The translations under genes were made by a program, and so were the position numbers. Below, piece by piece: positions 56,127 to 64,000 of a stretch of 64,000 nucleotides of DNA. Below the pieces are notes generated by a model. That model had not been told where the DNA came from. It was given only the letters and a program-made list of their open reading frames with translations, and searched no databases. The DNA comes from an uncultured beta proteobacterium (GTDB lineage: Bacteria; Pseudomonadota; Gammaproteobacteria; Burkholderiales; SG8-41). Numbering within the stretch: the stretch's first letter is position 1; each line of letters opens with the position of its first letter. The stretch is taken from contig CAISYC010000071.1 of NCBI GenBank assembly GCA_903889565.1, forward strand, positions 62,001-126,000, given 5' to 3'.

Positions 56127-57093
56127 GCGTCTGCTGCGCGCGATCGCGCTATGCCTGCTCGGCGCGGCTGCCGTCGCCACCGCGGAGGAAACGGCTTATC
56201 CCTCGCGGCCGGTGCGTTTCATCGTGCCGTTTGCACCCGGCGGCAGCACCGACACGCTGGCCCGCACGCTCGCTATCCGGCTCACTGACGCGCTCGGCCA
56301 GCAGGTGGTGGTCGATAACCGCTCCGGCGGCAACGGCAATATCGGCACCGACATCGTCGCCCACGCCGTGCCCGACGGCCATACCATTCTGCTTGGCTAT
56401 ATCGCGAATCTGGGCATCGGCCCCGGTCTTTATGCGAAGCTGCCGTTCGATCCGCTGAAGGACTTCGCACCGGTGACGCAACTCGCGGTGTCGCCGAATA
56501 TTCTGGTGGCGCATCCCTCGCTGCCGGTGAAATCGGTGCGCGAACTGGTTGCCTATGCCAAGGCCAATCCGCAGAAGGTCAATTACGCTTCGGCCGCGGT
56601 GGCGAGCCTCGGCCACCTCGCCGGTGAACTGCTCAACAGTTCCGCCGGCATCCATATGCAGCACGTGCCCTACAAGGGCAGCGGGCAGGCGGTAATCGAT
56701 CTGCTCGCGGGTCAGGTGCAGATCATGTTCAGCGGCATGTCGTCGGTGATGACGCATATCAAGGCCGGCAAGCTGCGGCCGCTGGCGGTGACCGGCGCGC
56801 AACGCTCGCCAGCCACGCCCGAGGTGCCGACGATCGCCGAATCCGGTTATCCTGGGTTCGAGGCGAGCGCCTGGTACGGCGTGCTGGCGCCGGCCGGCAC
56901 GTCGAAAGCCATTGTCATGCGCTTGAACGGCGAATTGCTGCATGCGCTGAAAATGCCCGAAGTCAAAGATCGGCTCGAAAACGTCGGTTTCGATCTCGTC
57001 GGCAGCAGCCCCGAGGCGTTCGGTGCTTATATGAAGAGCGAAATCGACAAATGGGCGCGCGTGGTCAAAGCCTCCGGCGTGAAAGCCGAATGA
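56098..57093 (+). CDS. Bug/TctC-family periplasmic receptor (first of three in tandem)
   Basis: This 331-residue protein from GTG 56098 has a signal peptide (AIALCLLGAAAVATA) and Bug motifs YPSRPVRFIVPFAPGGSTD, LGQQVVVDNRSGGNG, VPDGHTILLG, VAHPSLPVKSVRELVAYAKANP and VPYKGSGQAVIDLL. The start is uncertain: the GTG lies 29 bases inside the upstream gene, and no ATG precedes the signal peptide in a sensible place. It overlaps the next Bug gene by 4 bases. Confidence 0.88.
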   Translation: MPTIARPRAERLLRAIALCLLGAAAVATAEETAYPSRPVRFIVPFAPGGSTDTLARTLAIRLTDALGQQVVVDNRSGGNGNIGTDIVAHAVPDGHTILLGYIANLGIGPGLYAKLPFDPLKDFAPVTQLAVSPNILVAHPSLPVKSVRELVAYAKANPQKVNYASAAVASLGHLAGELLNSSAGIHMQHVPYKGSGQAVIDLLAGQVQIMFSGMSSVMTHIKAGKLRPLAVTGAQRSPATPEVPTIAESGYPGFEASAWYGVLAPAGTSKAIVMRLNGELLHALKMPEVKDRLENVGFDLVGSSPEAFGAYMKSEIDKWARVVKASGVKAE

Positions 57094-58040
57094 GGCGGAT
57101 CGCGTGGCTGGCTCTTCTGTTGCCGGCGGTTGCCTCGGCACAGACCTGGCCGTCGAAACCGCTGCGTCTGATCGCCGCCTCATCGCCGGGCAGCGCGGTG
57201 GATATCGTCTCGCGCATCGTCGCGCAGAAACTGTCCGACCAGCTCGGCCAGCAGGTGGTGGTGGACAACCGTGCCGGTGCCGGCGGCAATCTCGGCGCCG
57301 AACTTGCGGCGAAGGCGCCGCCCGACGGTTACAACCTGTTCATGGGCACGCCGGCGCAGGCGATCAACACAGGCCTTTATCGCAAGCTCGATTACGACCT
57401 CGTGCGCGATTTCGCGCCGGTCAGCCTGCTCACTATCGGCCACTATTGCGTGGTGGTGCATCCGTCGCTGCCCGTGCAGTCGGTAAAGGAGCTGATTGCA
57501 TTGGCGCACACGCGGCGCGGCCAGCTCAATTACGCCTCGGCCGGCAACGGCAATGCCACCCATCTGGCCGGCGCACTGTTCACCGGCATGGCGCATATCG
57601 AACTCGTGCACGTGCCGTACAAAGGCACCGGCCCGGCGCTCACCGACCTGATCGGCGGTCAGGTGCAGATCATGTTTCCGAATCTGACCGCGGCGATTCC
57701 CTATGTAAAAGCAAAGCGCCTGCGCGCGCTGGCGGTCAGCGGTGAAAAGCGTTCGGCAATCGTGCCGGAATTGCCGACGGTCAGCGAAGCCGGGCTGCCG
57801 GGTTATCGGGTGATCTCGTGGTTCGGCCTGATGACGCCGGCGGGCGTGTCGCCGGACATCATCGCGCGCCTGCAGCGCGAATTGACGGTCGCCATGCGCG
57901 CGCCAGAAGTGCGCGACAAACTCGCCGGCGAGGGCGCCGAGCCGACCACCGGCACGCCGGAGCAATTCGCCGCCTTCATCAAGAGCGAGATCGCGCAATG
58001 GGTGAAGGTCGTGCGCGACGCAAAAATCACGGCGGAATAA
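57090..58040 (+). CDS. Bug/TctC-family periplasmic receptor (second of three)
   Basis: This 316-residue protein starts in the stop of the first copy (ATGA). Signal peptide: RRIAWLALLLPAVASA. Bug motifs: WPSKPLRLIAASSPGSAVDI, LGQQVVVDNRAGAGG, PPDGYNLFMG, VHPSLPVQSVKELIALA and VPYKGTGPALTDLIGGQ. The first substrate-pocket loop (AASSPGSAVD) differs from the first copy (VPFAPGGSTD), so the two probably bind different ligands. Confidence 0.92.
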   Translation: MRRIAWLALLLPAVASAQTWPSKPLRLIAASSPGSAVDIVSRIVAQKLSDQLGQQVVVDNRAGAGGNLGAELAAKAPPDGYNLFMGTPAQAINTGLYRKLDYDLVRDFAPVSLLTIGHYCVVVHPSLPVQSVKELIALAHTRRGQLNYASAGNGNATHLAGALFTGMAHIELVHVPYKGTGPALTDLIGGQVQIMFPNLTAAIPYVKAKRLRALAVSGEKRSAIVPELPTVSEAGLPGYRVISWFGLMTPAGVSPDIIARLQRELTVAMRAPEVRDKLAGEGAEPTTGTPEQFAAFIKSEIAQWVKVVRDAKITAE

Positions 58041-58085
58041 TAATCGCGGGCGCGCCAGCGCCCGACTGTCACAGGGGAGAGCGTT

Positions 58086-59060
58086 GTGAAATCATTGAGG
58101 ACCATTCTTGTACTGTTGTTGACGGCGGGCATGATGAAGTCGTTGCTGGCCGCCGAAACGGCGTATCCGGTCAAGCCGGTGCGCATGATCGCGCCGTATC
58201 CGCCGGGCGGCACCTCCGACATCATCGCGCGCATCGTCGGTCAGAAACTGAACGACGCCTGGGGCCAGCAGATCGTGGTCGACAACCGTGCCGGCGCCAA
58301 CGGCGGCATCGGCAGCGAGCTGGCGGCGAAATCCCCCGCCGACGGCTATACGTTGCTGGTCGGCAACATGACGCCGATCGCGGCGAACCCTTCGCTTTAC
58401 AGCAAGCTCGGGTATGACCCGTTGCGCGATTTCGCGGGCGTTACGCTGGTTGCCGCCGGCCCCAACGTGCTGGTGGTCAATCCCGCATTGCCGGTGAAGT
58501 CGGTGCAGGAACTCGTCGCTTATGCGAAAGCCAATCCGGGCAAACTAAACTTCGGTTCCGGTGGTGCCGGCTCGCCGGCGCATCTGGCGGGGGAAATGTT
58601 CAAGTCGCTGACCGGCGTCGCCATGACCCACGTGCCATACAAAGGTACCGTGTTGTCGGTCAACGATCTGATCGCGGGCCAGGTGCAGGTGGTGTTTTCC
58701 GATGCGCCGCCGGCAGTGCCGCATGTGAAAAGCGGGCGCCTGCGCGCGCTGGCGGTCACCGGCGCCAGACGCACGCTGCTGCTGCCGGACCTGCCGACGG
58801 TAGCCGAGGCCGGCGTGCCCGGTTTTGCGCTCGACAACTGGTGGGGCATACTGGTGCCGGCCGGCACAGCGAAGACCATCATCGGCCGCATCAACACCGA
58901 GATCGTCAAGGCGATGCAGACTGCGGATGTGAAAGAGCGCTTCGCCAGTCTCGGCGTCGAAGCGGTTTCGAGCACGCCGGCCGCCTTCGACGATTACATC
59001 AAATCCGAATCCGCCAAGCTGGCGAAAGTCATCAAGGCTTCAGGCGCGCGCGCCGATTAG
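58086..59060 (+). CDS. Bug/TctC-family periplasmic receptor (third of three)
   Basis: This 324-residue protein starts at GTG 58086, with AGGGGAG upstream. Signal peptide about 1-22 (ending SLLAA). Motifs YPVKPVRMIAPYPPGGTSD, WGQQIVVDNRAGANGG, SPADGYTLLVG, VNPALPVKSVQELVAYAKANPGKLNFGS and VPYKGTVLSVNDLI are standard. A 45-base gap separates it from the second copy, so it may be transcribed with it or alone. No TctA or TctB gene is near. Confidence 0.92.
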   Translation: MKSLRTILVLLLTAGMMKSLLAAETAYPVKPVRMIAPYPPGGTSDIIARIVGQKLNDAWGQQIVVDNRAGANGGIGSELAAKSPADGYTLLVGNMTPIAANPSLYSKLGYDPLRDFAGVTLVAAGPNVLVVNPALPVKSVQELVAYAKANPGKLNFGSGGAGSPAHLAGEMFKSLTGVAMTHVPYKGTVLSVNDLIAGQVQVVFSDAPPAVPHVKSGRLRALAVTGARRTLLLPDLPTVAEAGVPGFALDNWWGILVPAGTAKTIIGRINTEIVKAMQTADVKERFASLGVEAVSSTPAAFDDYIKSESAKLAKVIKASGARAD

Positions 59061-59078
59061 CCTCGCGCGGCCCGCCGC

Positions 59079-60038
59079 TCACGTGTGCTGGCGCGCGACG
59101 TGGTGGGTGACCACATCGAGCACCCGCGCGCCGCTGTCGGTCTTCACTTCGGTGCGCACCACGGCGATGGTTTTGCCTGCATGCACCACGCGCGATCTCA
59201 CCGCCAGATATTTGCCGCGGCCAGGACTGATGTAGCAGGCAGAGATATTCGACAGCAGCATGTGCGCGGGTGCTGCGACGCAGGCCGTGCGCGCGGCGAT
59301 GCCGACGGAAATCCCGCCCTGCACATGGCCGACGCGGTTGGTCAGATGCGGACCGACCGTGAAACGCGTGCGCGCGCCGCCTTCGTTGCGCACCGGCAAT
59401 CCGCCCCAGAAATGCTGAATGAAGGCGGGATGCGCGACCGCCTTGTTGAGAGCGCTGTTGCAGGCTTTGAGGATTGGTTTTTCCGCGGCGGCGAGTTCCC
59501 GTTCGCCTAACGCGACCGGTTGTGGCGGCGTTGCGTACTGCCACGGCAGGGGAGCCAACTCGACGCCGGGCGGCGGATCGAGTGCTGCAAATTCGCCGCT
59601 GGCGTGGCAGACGGTGTTGCCACCGGCGGTAATGGTTGCTGCGGCGAGCAATTGGCGCACCGAGCTGCCGGCAAAGGTTTCCAGCGGTCGCGCAACTGAA
59701 TGCACGTCGCCCGCTGCCGGCACACCGGTGAATTGCAATTGCAGATGCAGGGTCGCGAGTCGCGCGCCGTCCGGCACATGGCTGCGCGTGGCGGTGGCGA
59801 GCGAACTGTCGGCGAGCATGCACAGCGCGGTGAGATCGATCAGTCCGTCCGCATCGCGCGTGTGCAGCGCATGCGGCACCGACATCTCGACGCGTTCGCC
59901 CTTGATTCGCGGCAGCGCCATATCGAGAAAATAGCCGGCGAAATGCAATCCTGGAATGCGATTGCCGGCGATGCCGCGCAGGACTGCGGCGCGAATCGCA
60001 GCGGCTTCGGGGTGGGGTGTGTTCTTGTGTGTCGGCAT
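59079..60038 (-). CDS. Tandem hotdog-fold (thioesterase-like) protein
   Basis: This 319-residue protein has two hotdog-like halves. The first contains RVEMSVPHALHTRDADGLIDLTALCMLADSSLATATRS and the second HLTNRVGHVQGGISVGIAARTACVAA followed by RVVHAGKTIAVVRTEV. The second half shows the GHVQGG pattern of PaaI/4HBT thioesterases; the first has a DLTALCMLAD helix. Double-hotdog proteins act as acyl-CoA thioesterases or dehydratases. It lies 14 bases after an MFS gene on the same strand. Confidence 0.75.
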   Translation of the reverse strand: MPTHKNTPHPEAAAIRAAVLRGIAGNRIPGLHFAGYFLDMALPRIKGERVEMSVPHALHTRDADGLIDLTALCMLADSSLATATRSHVPDGARLATLHLQLQFTGVPAAGDVHSVARPLETFAGSSVRQLLAAATITAGGNTVCHASGEFAALDPPPGVELAPLPWQYATPPQPVALGERELAAAEKPILKACNSALNKAVAHPAFIQHFWGGLPVRNEGGARTRFTVGPHLTNRVGHVQGGISVGIAARTACVAAPAHMLLSNISACYISPGRGKYLAVRSRVVHAGKTIAVVRTEVKTDSGARVLDVVTHHVARQHT

Positions 60039-60052
60039 GGGCCTCGATTGTC

Positions 60053-61303
60053 TCAGGAAGTGGCCTCGATGCCGAGGCGGGCGTAGGTTTCGCGCATGTC
60101 CAGGCGCAATTGCGGCAGCCGGCGCGCAAGGTAGAGCGCGCCGCAGAGGCAGACCAGACCGCCGGCGAGCAGCGTGTGCGACGCGCCGATGCGATCGGCC
60201 AGCGCACCTGCCATCATGGCGCCCAGCGGCACCACGCCAAGAAACGCCGCGGTGTAGAGGCTCATCACGCGACCGCGCTTGTCGTCATCGACGATGGTTT
60301 GCAGAATCATGTTGATCGACACTGAGGTGACCAGAATGCTGCCGCCGATCGCCGCCATCAATAAAAGCGACAGCGGCAGCAGCCGCGACTGCGACAGCGC
60401 GATCAGCGCAAACGCCGCGACCAGCGCCGCGGCGGCAATGAAGCGGAGCAGTCCGCGCACGTTGCCGCGCGACGCCAGCAGCAGCGTGCCGCAGACCGCG
60501 CCGCAGCCGGCGGCGCCGACCAGAAAGCCCAGCGTCTGCGCATTGCCGCTGAAAATTTCATGCACCACCGCCGGCATCAGCGTACTGTAGGGCGCGGCGG
60601 TCAGCGCGATCAGCGCGAGCAGCGTCAGCAACAGCCGGATCGGCACCGAATGCCAAGCGTAAAGAATACCTTCCTTCAAGCCGTGCAGCGCCGGCGGATG
60701 CGAGCCGGTCGCCGGCTGCGGCTTGACGCGGATGAAGGCGAAGCTCGCCAGCACCGCCATGAAGCTCACGGCGTTGATCGCGAAACAGAGCGCCTCGCTG
60801 AAATTGGCGATCAGCAGACCGGCAATCGACGGACCGACCAGCCGGCCGCAATTGGCGACCAGCGAGGTGGTCGCCACCGCATTGGGCAGATCCTGTTTGT
60901 CGCCGACAAGTTCGAGCAGGTAGGCGTGACGCACCGGCAGTTCGACGGCGACGCAAAGACCGAGCATCACTGTCAGTGCGACAACATGCCAGACCTCGAT
61001 CCAGCCGCCGTAGGCGAGTACTGCCAGCGCGATGGCCTGCAGCATTTCCAGCACCTGGGTGGCGAGCATCATGCGATGGCGGTTGAAGCGGTCGGACCAG
61101 ATGCCGGCCACCGGCGCCAGCAGCAGCACCGGCACGTTGGCGGCGAAGCTGAGCACGCCCAGCAATGTCGCCGAACCGGTCAGGCGGTAGACCAGCCAGC
61201 TGACGGCAATCTGCTGAACCCAGTAACCGATGAGTGCGCAAGCCTGGCCGGCGGTGAACAATGCAAAATTGCGATGGCGCAACGCGCGCAGGGGTGACGG
61301 CAT
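60053..61303 (-). CDS. MFS exporter (EntS/MFS_3-like)
   Basis: This 416-residue protein has 12 predicted spans. The N terminus (PSPLRALRHRNFALFTAGQACALIGYWVQQIAVSWL) and the cytoplasmic loop GIWSDRFNRHRMML are typical of the MFS_3/EntS-like exporters. A second-half SLYTAAFLGVVPLGAMMAGALADRIG segment matches. Probable drug or siderophore exporter; substrate unknown. It is transcribed with the hotdog gene. Confidence 0.88.
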   Translation of the reverse strand: MPSPLRALRHRNFALFTAGQACALIGYWVQQIAVSWLVYRLTGSATLLGVLSFAANVPVLLLAPVAGIWSDRFNRHRMMLATQVLEMLQAIALAVLAYGGWIEVWHVVALTVMLGLCVAVELPVRHAYLLELVGDKQDLPNAVATTSLVANCGRLVGPSIAGLLIANFSEALCFAINAVSFMAVLASFAFIRVKPQPATGSHPPALHGLKEGILYAWHSVPIRLLLTLLALIALTAAPYSTLMPAVVHEIFSGNAQTLGFLVGAAGCGAVCGTLLLASRGNVRGLLRFIAAAALVAAFALIALSQSRLLPLSLLLMAAIGGSILVTSVSINMILQTIVDDDKRGRVMSLYTAAFLGVVPLGAMMAGALADRIGASHTLLAGGLVCLCGALYLARRLPQLRLDMRETYARLGIEATS

Positions 61304-61363
61304 GGCAGCGCGATTTTAAGGGAAGGGCACTGGCGTGGCTACGCGCGGATTGCAGCGCGAGTC

Positions 61364-61372
61364 TGTCATAAT
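61364..61372 (+). promoter_or_regulatory. Candidate extended -10, possibly leaderless start for the TPR gene
   Basis: TGT followed by CATAAT forms an extended -10 whose predicted start point is about at the ATG 61380. No ribosome-binding site is seen before that ATG, so a leaderless message is possible. Confidence 0.35.
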
Positions 61373-61379
61373 CGCGCGC

Positions 61380-62723
61380 ATGAACAATGCAGGCGGAACC
61401 GCGCAATCCGAAGAATTGCTGAAGGCGGCGGCAGGACAAATCGAAGCCCGCGATTACGCGCGCGCGCGGCAGTATTGCGAAGAGGCCCTGCAGGCGGCGC
61501 CGCAGGACATCGATGCACTGGCCATGCTGGGCCGCATCGCGATGTTGCAGTATCGCTGGCCGGAGGCGGTTGAATTGCTCGATCGCGTGTTGCGTCTGCG
61601 CGTCGATCCGTGGACGCTGGCCAATCTCGGCAACTGCCACTGGAAACTCGGCGATCTCGACCGTGCCGAGTACTGTCTGCGCGGCGCGGTCGAACTGCTG
61701 CCCGATCTGATCGCCTCGCGCGTCAGTCTCGCCACCGTGCTGCACGCGCGGCAACGTTTCGACGAGGCGCTGCAGGAACTCGAGATCGCCGCGCGTTCGC
61801 CGCTTGCTGATCATCAAATCGATGCGCGACGCGGCTGCACGCTGGCGCGGCTCGGGCAATTTGACGAGGCGCAGGCCGCGTTCGAGCGCGCGGCACGCAA
61901 CGCCGGCAAATTCACTTATTCGCGGCTGGTCGCGTTCGACCGCAGAACATGGGATGCGGTCAGCATGGCCGGTGTTCCGCCGGGTCCGCCGATGACGGCG
62001 ATCGCGGCGCCGGCACTGTCACAGGGGCATGTCACGCTGATTTCCTGCAATCCTCCGTATGTGCGCAAGTTCGGCCTGCCGTTTCTGCGCTCCTACGCCG
62101 CCTGCGCGCAACGCGACGGCGTGCTGCATTTGCATGTTTACGATCCGGATGACGGCATTATTGACGAGGCGAGAACGGTGGCGCGCGCCTGCGCGCTGAC
62201 GAATCTCGCAGTGACCACCGAACACAGCCCGTTTCCGGCGGCGCGTCCGCAGCAGCGCAAAGCGTATTACGCCTGCGGTCGCCTCGCGCACATGGAGCAC
62301 TGGCTCACGCTGTATCAACGCCCCGTGATGAGTCTGGATGCCGATTTTATCGTCGAAGGGCCGCTTGCCGGCATCGTCGCCGCCGCGCACGGCGTCGATC
62401 TCGCGCTGAATCCGCGCGAACCGATCGATTCGCCCTGGCTCGACCTGATCGCCAATATCATCGTCGCCAATCCGACGCCGGCCGCGCGCGCGTACTTCAG
62501 TGCGGTCAGGAGCTACGCGATGGCGGCACTGGCACGCGAACCGGATTCATGGCTGGTCGATCAGTCGGCGATGTATTGCGTGCTGGAAATGGCGCGGCGT
62601 TATGCCACGCCGCCGGCGATTGCGTGGTTGCCGCGTGACATCGAAAGCGGCCGGCTGTGGCATATCGGGCACGCCTACGATCATCTGCTCGACGACCCGC
62701 GCTACCAAAAATACGCCAGTTAG
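61380..62723 (+). CDS. TPR protein with C-terminal glycosyltransferase-like domain
   Basis: From ATG 61380 the product has 447 residues (a GTG at 61335 would add 15). Residues about 10-175 are tetratricopeptide repeats (ALAMLGRIAML, LANLGNCHWKLGDLDRAEYCLRGAVELLP). Residues about 205-445 have a nucleotide-sugar-transferase-like pattern, with SCNPPYVRKFGLPFLRSYAACA, a DxD-like LDADFIV and a late WLPRDIESGRLWHIGHA. No signal peptide. It may transfer a sugar to a protein or glycan with the TPR part binding a partner. The next gene is a UDP-sugar enzyme on the other strand. Confidence 0.65.
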   Translation: MNNAGGTAQSEELLKAAAGQIEARDYARARQYCEEALQAAPQDIDALAMLGRIAMLQYRWPEAVELLDRVLRLRVDPWTLANLGNCHWKLGDLDRAEYCLRGAVELLPDLIASRVSLATVLHARQRFDEALQELEIAARSPLADHQIDARRGCTLARLGQFDEAQAAFERAARNAGKFTYSRLVAFDRRTWDAVSMAGVPPGPPMTAIAAPALSQGHVTLISCNPPYVRKFGLPFLRSYAACAQRDGVLHLHVYDPDDGIIDEARTVARACALTNLAVTTEHSPFPAARPQQRKAYYACGRLAHMEHWLTLYQRPVMSLDADFIVEGPLAGIVAAAHGVDLALNPREPIDSPWLDLIANIIVANPTPAARAYFSAVRSYAMAALAREPDSWLVDQSAMYCVLEMARRYATPPAIAWLPRDIESGRLWHIGHAYDHLLDDPRYQKYAS

Positions 62724-62735
62724 GGATTGCGCCGG

Positions 62736-63671
62736 TCAGGCCAGGCGGCGGCGGAAATACGCAATCGTCTCGCGCAGGCCGTCGTCGAGTTCAGTATGCG
62801 GCTGCCAGCCGAGCCGGCTGCGCGCCAGCGCGATATCCGGCTGGCGCTGCTTCGGGTCGTCGGTCAGCGCAGGCTTATACGACAGTTTCGATTTCGAGCC
62901 GGTCAGCGCGATGATTTTTTCGGCCAGCGCGGCAATCGAGATTTCGTGCGGATTGCCGAGGTTGATTGGCCCGGTAAAGCCATCGGCGCTTTCCATCAGC
63001 AGGATCAGGCCGTCGATCAGGTCGTCAACGTAACAAAACGAGCGCGATTGCGTGCCGTCGCCGTAGATCGTGATGTCCTCGCCGTGCAGGGCCTGCACAA
63101 TGAAATTACTGACTACGCGGCCGTCATTGGGATGCATGTTCGGGCCGTAGGTGTTGAAGATGCGCGCGACCTTGATATCAACGCGATGCTGGCGGTGGTA
63201 ATCAAAAAACAGGGTCTCCGCGCAGCGCTTGCCCTCGTCGTAACAGCTGCGCGGCCCGATCGGATTGACGTGGCCGACGTAGTCCTCCTGCTGCGGATGA
63301 ACCTCGGGATCGCCGTAGACCTCGGAGGTCGATGCCTGCAGGATGCGCGCCTTGACGCGCTTGGCGAGCCCCAGCATGTTGATCGCGCCGTGCACCGACG
63401 TTTTGGTGGTCTGCACCGGATCGAACTGGTAATGCACCGGCGAGGCCGGGCAGGCAAGGTTGTAGATCTGCTCGACTTCGACAAACAGCGGAAACGTGAT
63501 GTCGTGGCGCATTAATTCGAAGTAGGGTGTGCCGGCCAGATGCGCGATATTCTGTTTGCCGCCGGTGAAAAAATTGTCGACGCACAACACGTCGTGGCCG
63601 CGCGCGAGCAGCTTTTCGCACAGGTGCGAACCGAGAAAGCCGGCGCCGCCGGTGACGAGGATTTTCTTCAC
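62736..63671 (-). CDS. UDP-glucuronate decarboxylase (UDP-xylose synthase)
   Basis: This 311-residue short-chain dehydrogenase starts at GTG 63671 with AAGGA 8 bases upstream. It has [15 protein letters not shown], catalytic [28 protein letters not shown] and [16 protein letters not shown], which together mark UXS enzymes. The reaction turns UDP-GlcA into UDP-xylose. The ATG at 63731 is less likely since it adds a leader unlike family members. No UDP-glucose dehydrogenase gene is in the window. Confidence 0.9.
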   Translation of the reverse strand: MKKILVTGGAGFLGSHLCEKLLARGHDVLCVDNFFTGGKQNIAHLAGTPYFELMRHDITFPLFVEVEQIYNLACPASPVHYQFDPVQTTKTSVHGAINMLGLAKRVKARILQASTSEVYGDPEVHPQQEDYVGHVNPIGPRSCYDEGKRCAETLFFDYHRQHRVDIKVARIFNTYGPNMHPNDGRVVSNFIVQALHGEDITIYGDGTQSRSFCYVDDLIDGLILLMESADGFTGPINLGNPHEISIAALAEKIIALTGSKSKLSYKPALTDDPKQRQPDIALARSRLGWQPHTELDDGLRETIAYFRRRLA

Positions 63672-63723
63672 GCAACCATCCTTCGCTGATGCAGTCGCTG
63701 CATTGTATTGGAATGACGCCGGC

Positions 63724-63751
63724 CTGACCATGCGCGGCCGTCTGCTATAGT
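63724..63751 (+). promoter_or_regulatory. Candidate promoter of the MFS gene at the window end
   Basis: CTGACC (63724-63729) is 16 bases from TATAGT (63746-63751), and TGC before the latter makes an extended -10. The ATG at 63791 follows after 39 bases. It lies in the divergent gap between the UDP-xylose synthase and MFS genes. Confidence 0.55.
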
Positions 63752-63790
63752 CGCGGCTCGAAAAATCGACAAAAAACGCGCGCCGCGGCG

Positions 63791-64000
63791 ATGAACGTTT
63801 ATCTGATACTGCTGGTCGTGTTGTGCAACATCACCTGCCTGCGCGCCAGCCGCATGCTGGTGTCGCTGTATGCGATCGACCTCGGCGCCGAACAGTACGT
63901 AATTGGCCTGGTGATCGCGCTCTACGCGCTGTTGCCCGCGTTGCTGGCGGTGTTCGCGGGTCGGCTTTCCGATCGCATCGGGCCGCGCTGGCCGATGCTG
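63791..64000 (+). CDS. MFS transporter, N-terminal part (cut by window edge)
   Basis: ATG 63791 opens a frame that is still open at the window end, giving 70 residues. It contains a first span ([15 protein letters not shown]), a second ([21 protein letters not shown]) and the MFS loop-2 motif [10 protein letters not shown]. The fragment is enough for the superfamily but not for substrate. Confidence 0.85.
   Translation, partial: MNVYLILLVVLCNITCLRASRMLVSLYAIDLGAEQYVIGLVIALYALLPALLAVFAGRLSDRIGPRWPML

Overview
The window is about 64 kb of GC-rich, densely packed bacterial chromosome. Gene content and order point to a betaproteobacterium, most likely Burkholderiales. The signs are an mla operon running into ibaG, murA and a his operon; then tatABC, a DegQ/DegS-type protease, a Nif3-like gene, petABC and sspAB; and five Bug/TctC-type periplasmic receptors. 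No rRNA, insertion sequence, prophage or CRISPR array was seen, and no stretch above 300 bases lacks a gene.

Region 1 (1-17.9 kb, mostly minus strand) is an MSHA-type type IV pilus or secretion cluster. It reads MshM-like ATPase, secretin MshL, TPR protein MshN, extension ATPase MshE, platform protein MshG, PilMN-like MshI, PilO-like MshJ, MshK-like protein and two pilin-like genes, one broken by an in-frame TGA. A sigma-54-dependent response regulator lies at one edge and a membrane histidine kinase on the opposite strand at the other. An orphan ABC ATPase and an orphan ABC-2 permease sit just outside them.

Region 2 (18-37.5 kb, mostly plus strand) is housekeeping. It holds mlaFEDCB (no mlaA), a YadGH-like ABC exporter, ibaG, murA, a second MlaF-like ATPase with a substituted H-loop, then hisGDCBHAF. 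Two minus-strand genes (a carboxymuconolactone-decarboxylase-like protein and a lower-GC lipoprotein) separate these from hisIE. tatABC, the protease and the Nif3-like gene follow.

Region 3 (37.6-41.6 kb) encodes the cytochrome bc1 complex (petABC, ending in a strong terminator candidate) and sspAB.

Region 4 (41.6-64 kb) is accessory. It has a catabolic-looking set (a carboxymuconolactone-decarboxylase-like protein, an amidohydrolase, an ornithine cyclodeaminase homologue, an alpha/beta hydrolase and two Bug receptors). Next come a UDP-GalNAc/UDP-GalNAcA pair, tRNA-Thr(TGT), a secreted discoidin-like protein, a Gld-like ABC operon, a small unknown gene with three tandem Bug receptors, a double-hotdog protein, an MFS exporter, a TPR-glycosyltransferase-like protein, a UDP-xylose synthase and a truncated MFS gene.

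All calls come from reading the sequence and translations; no database search was run.
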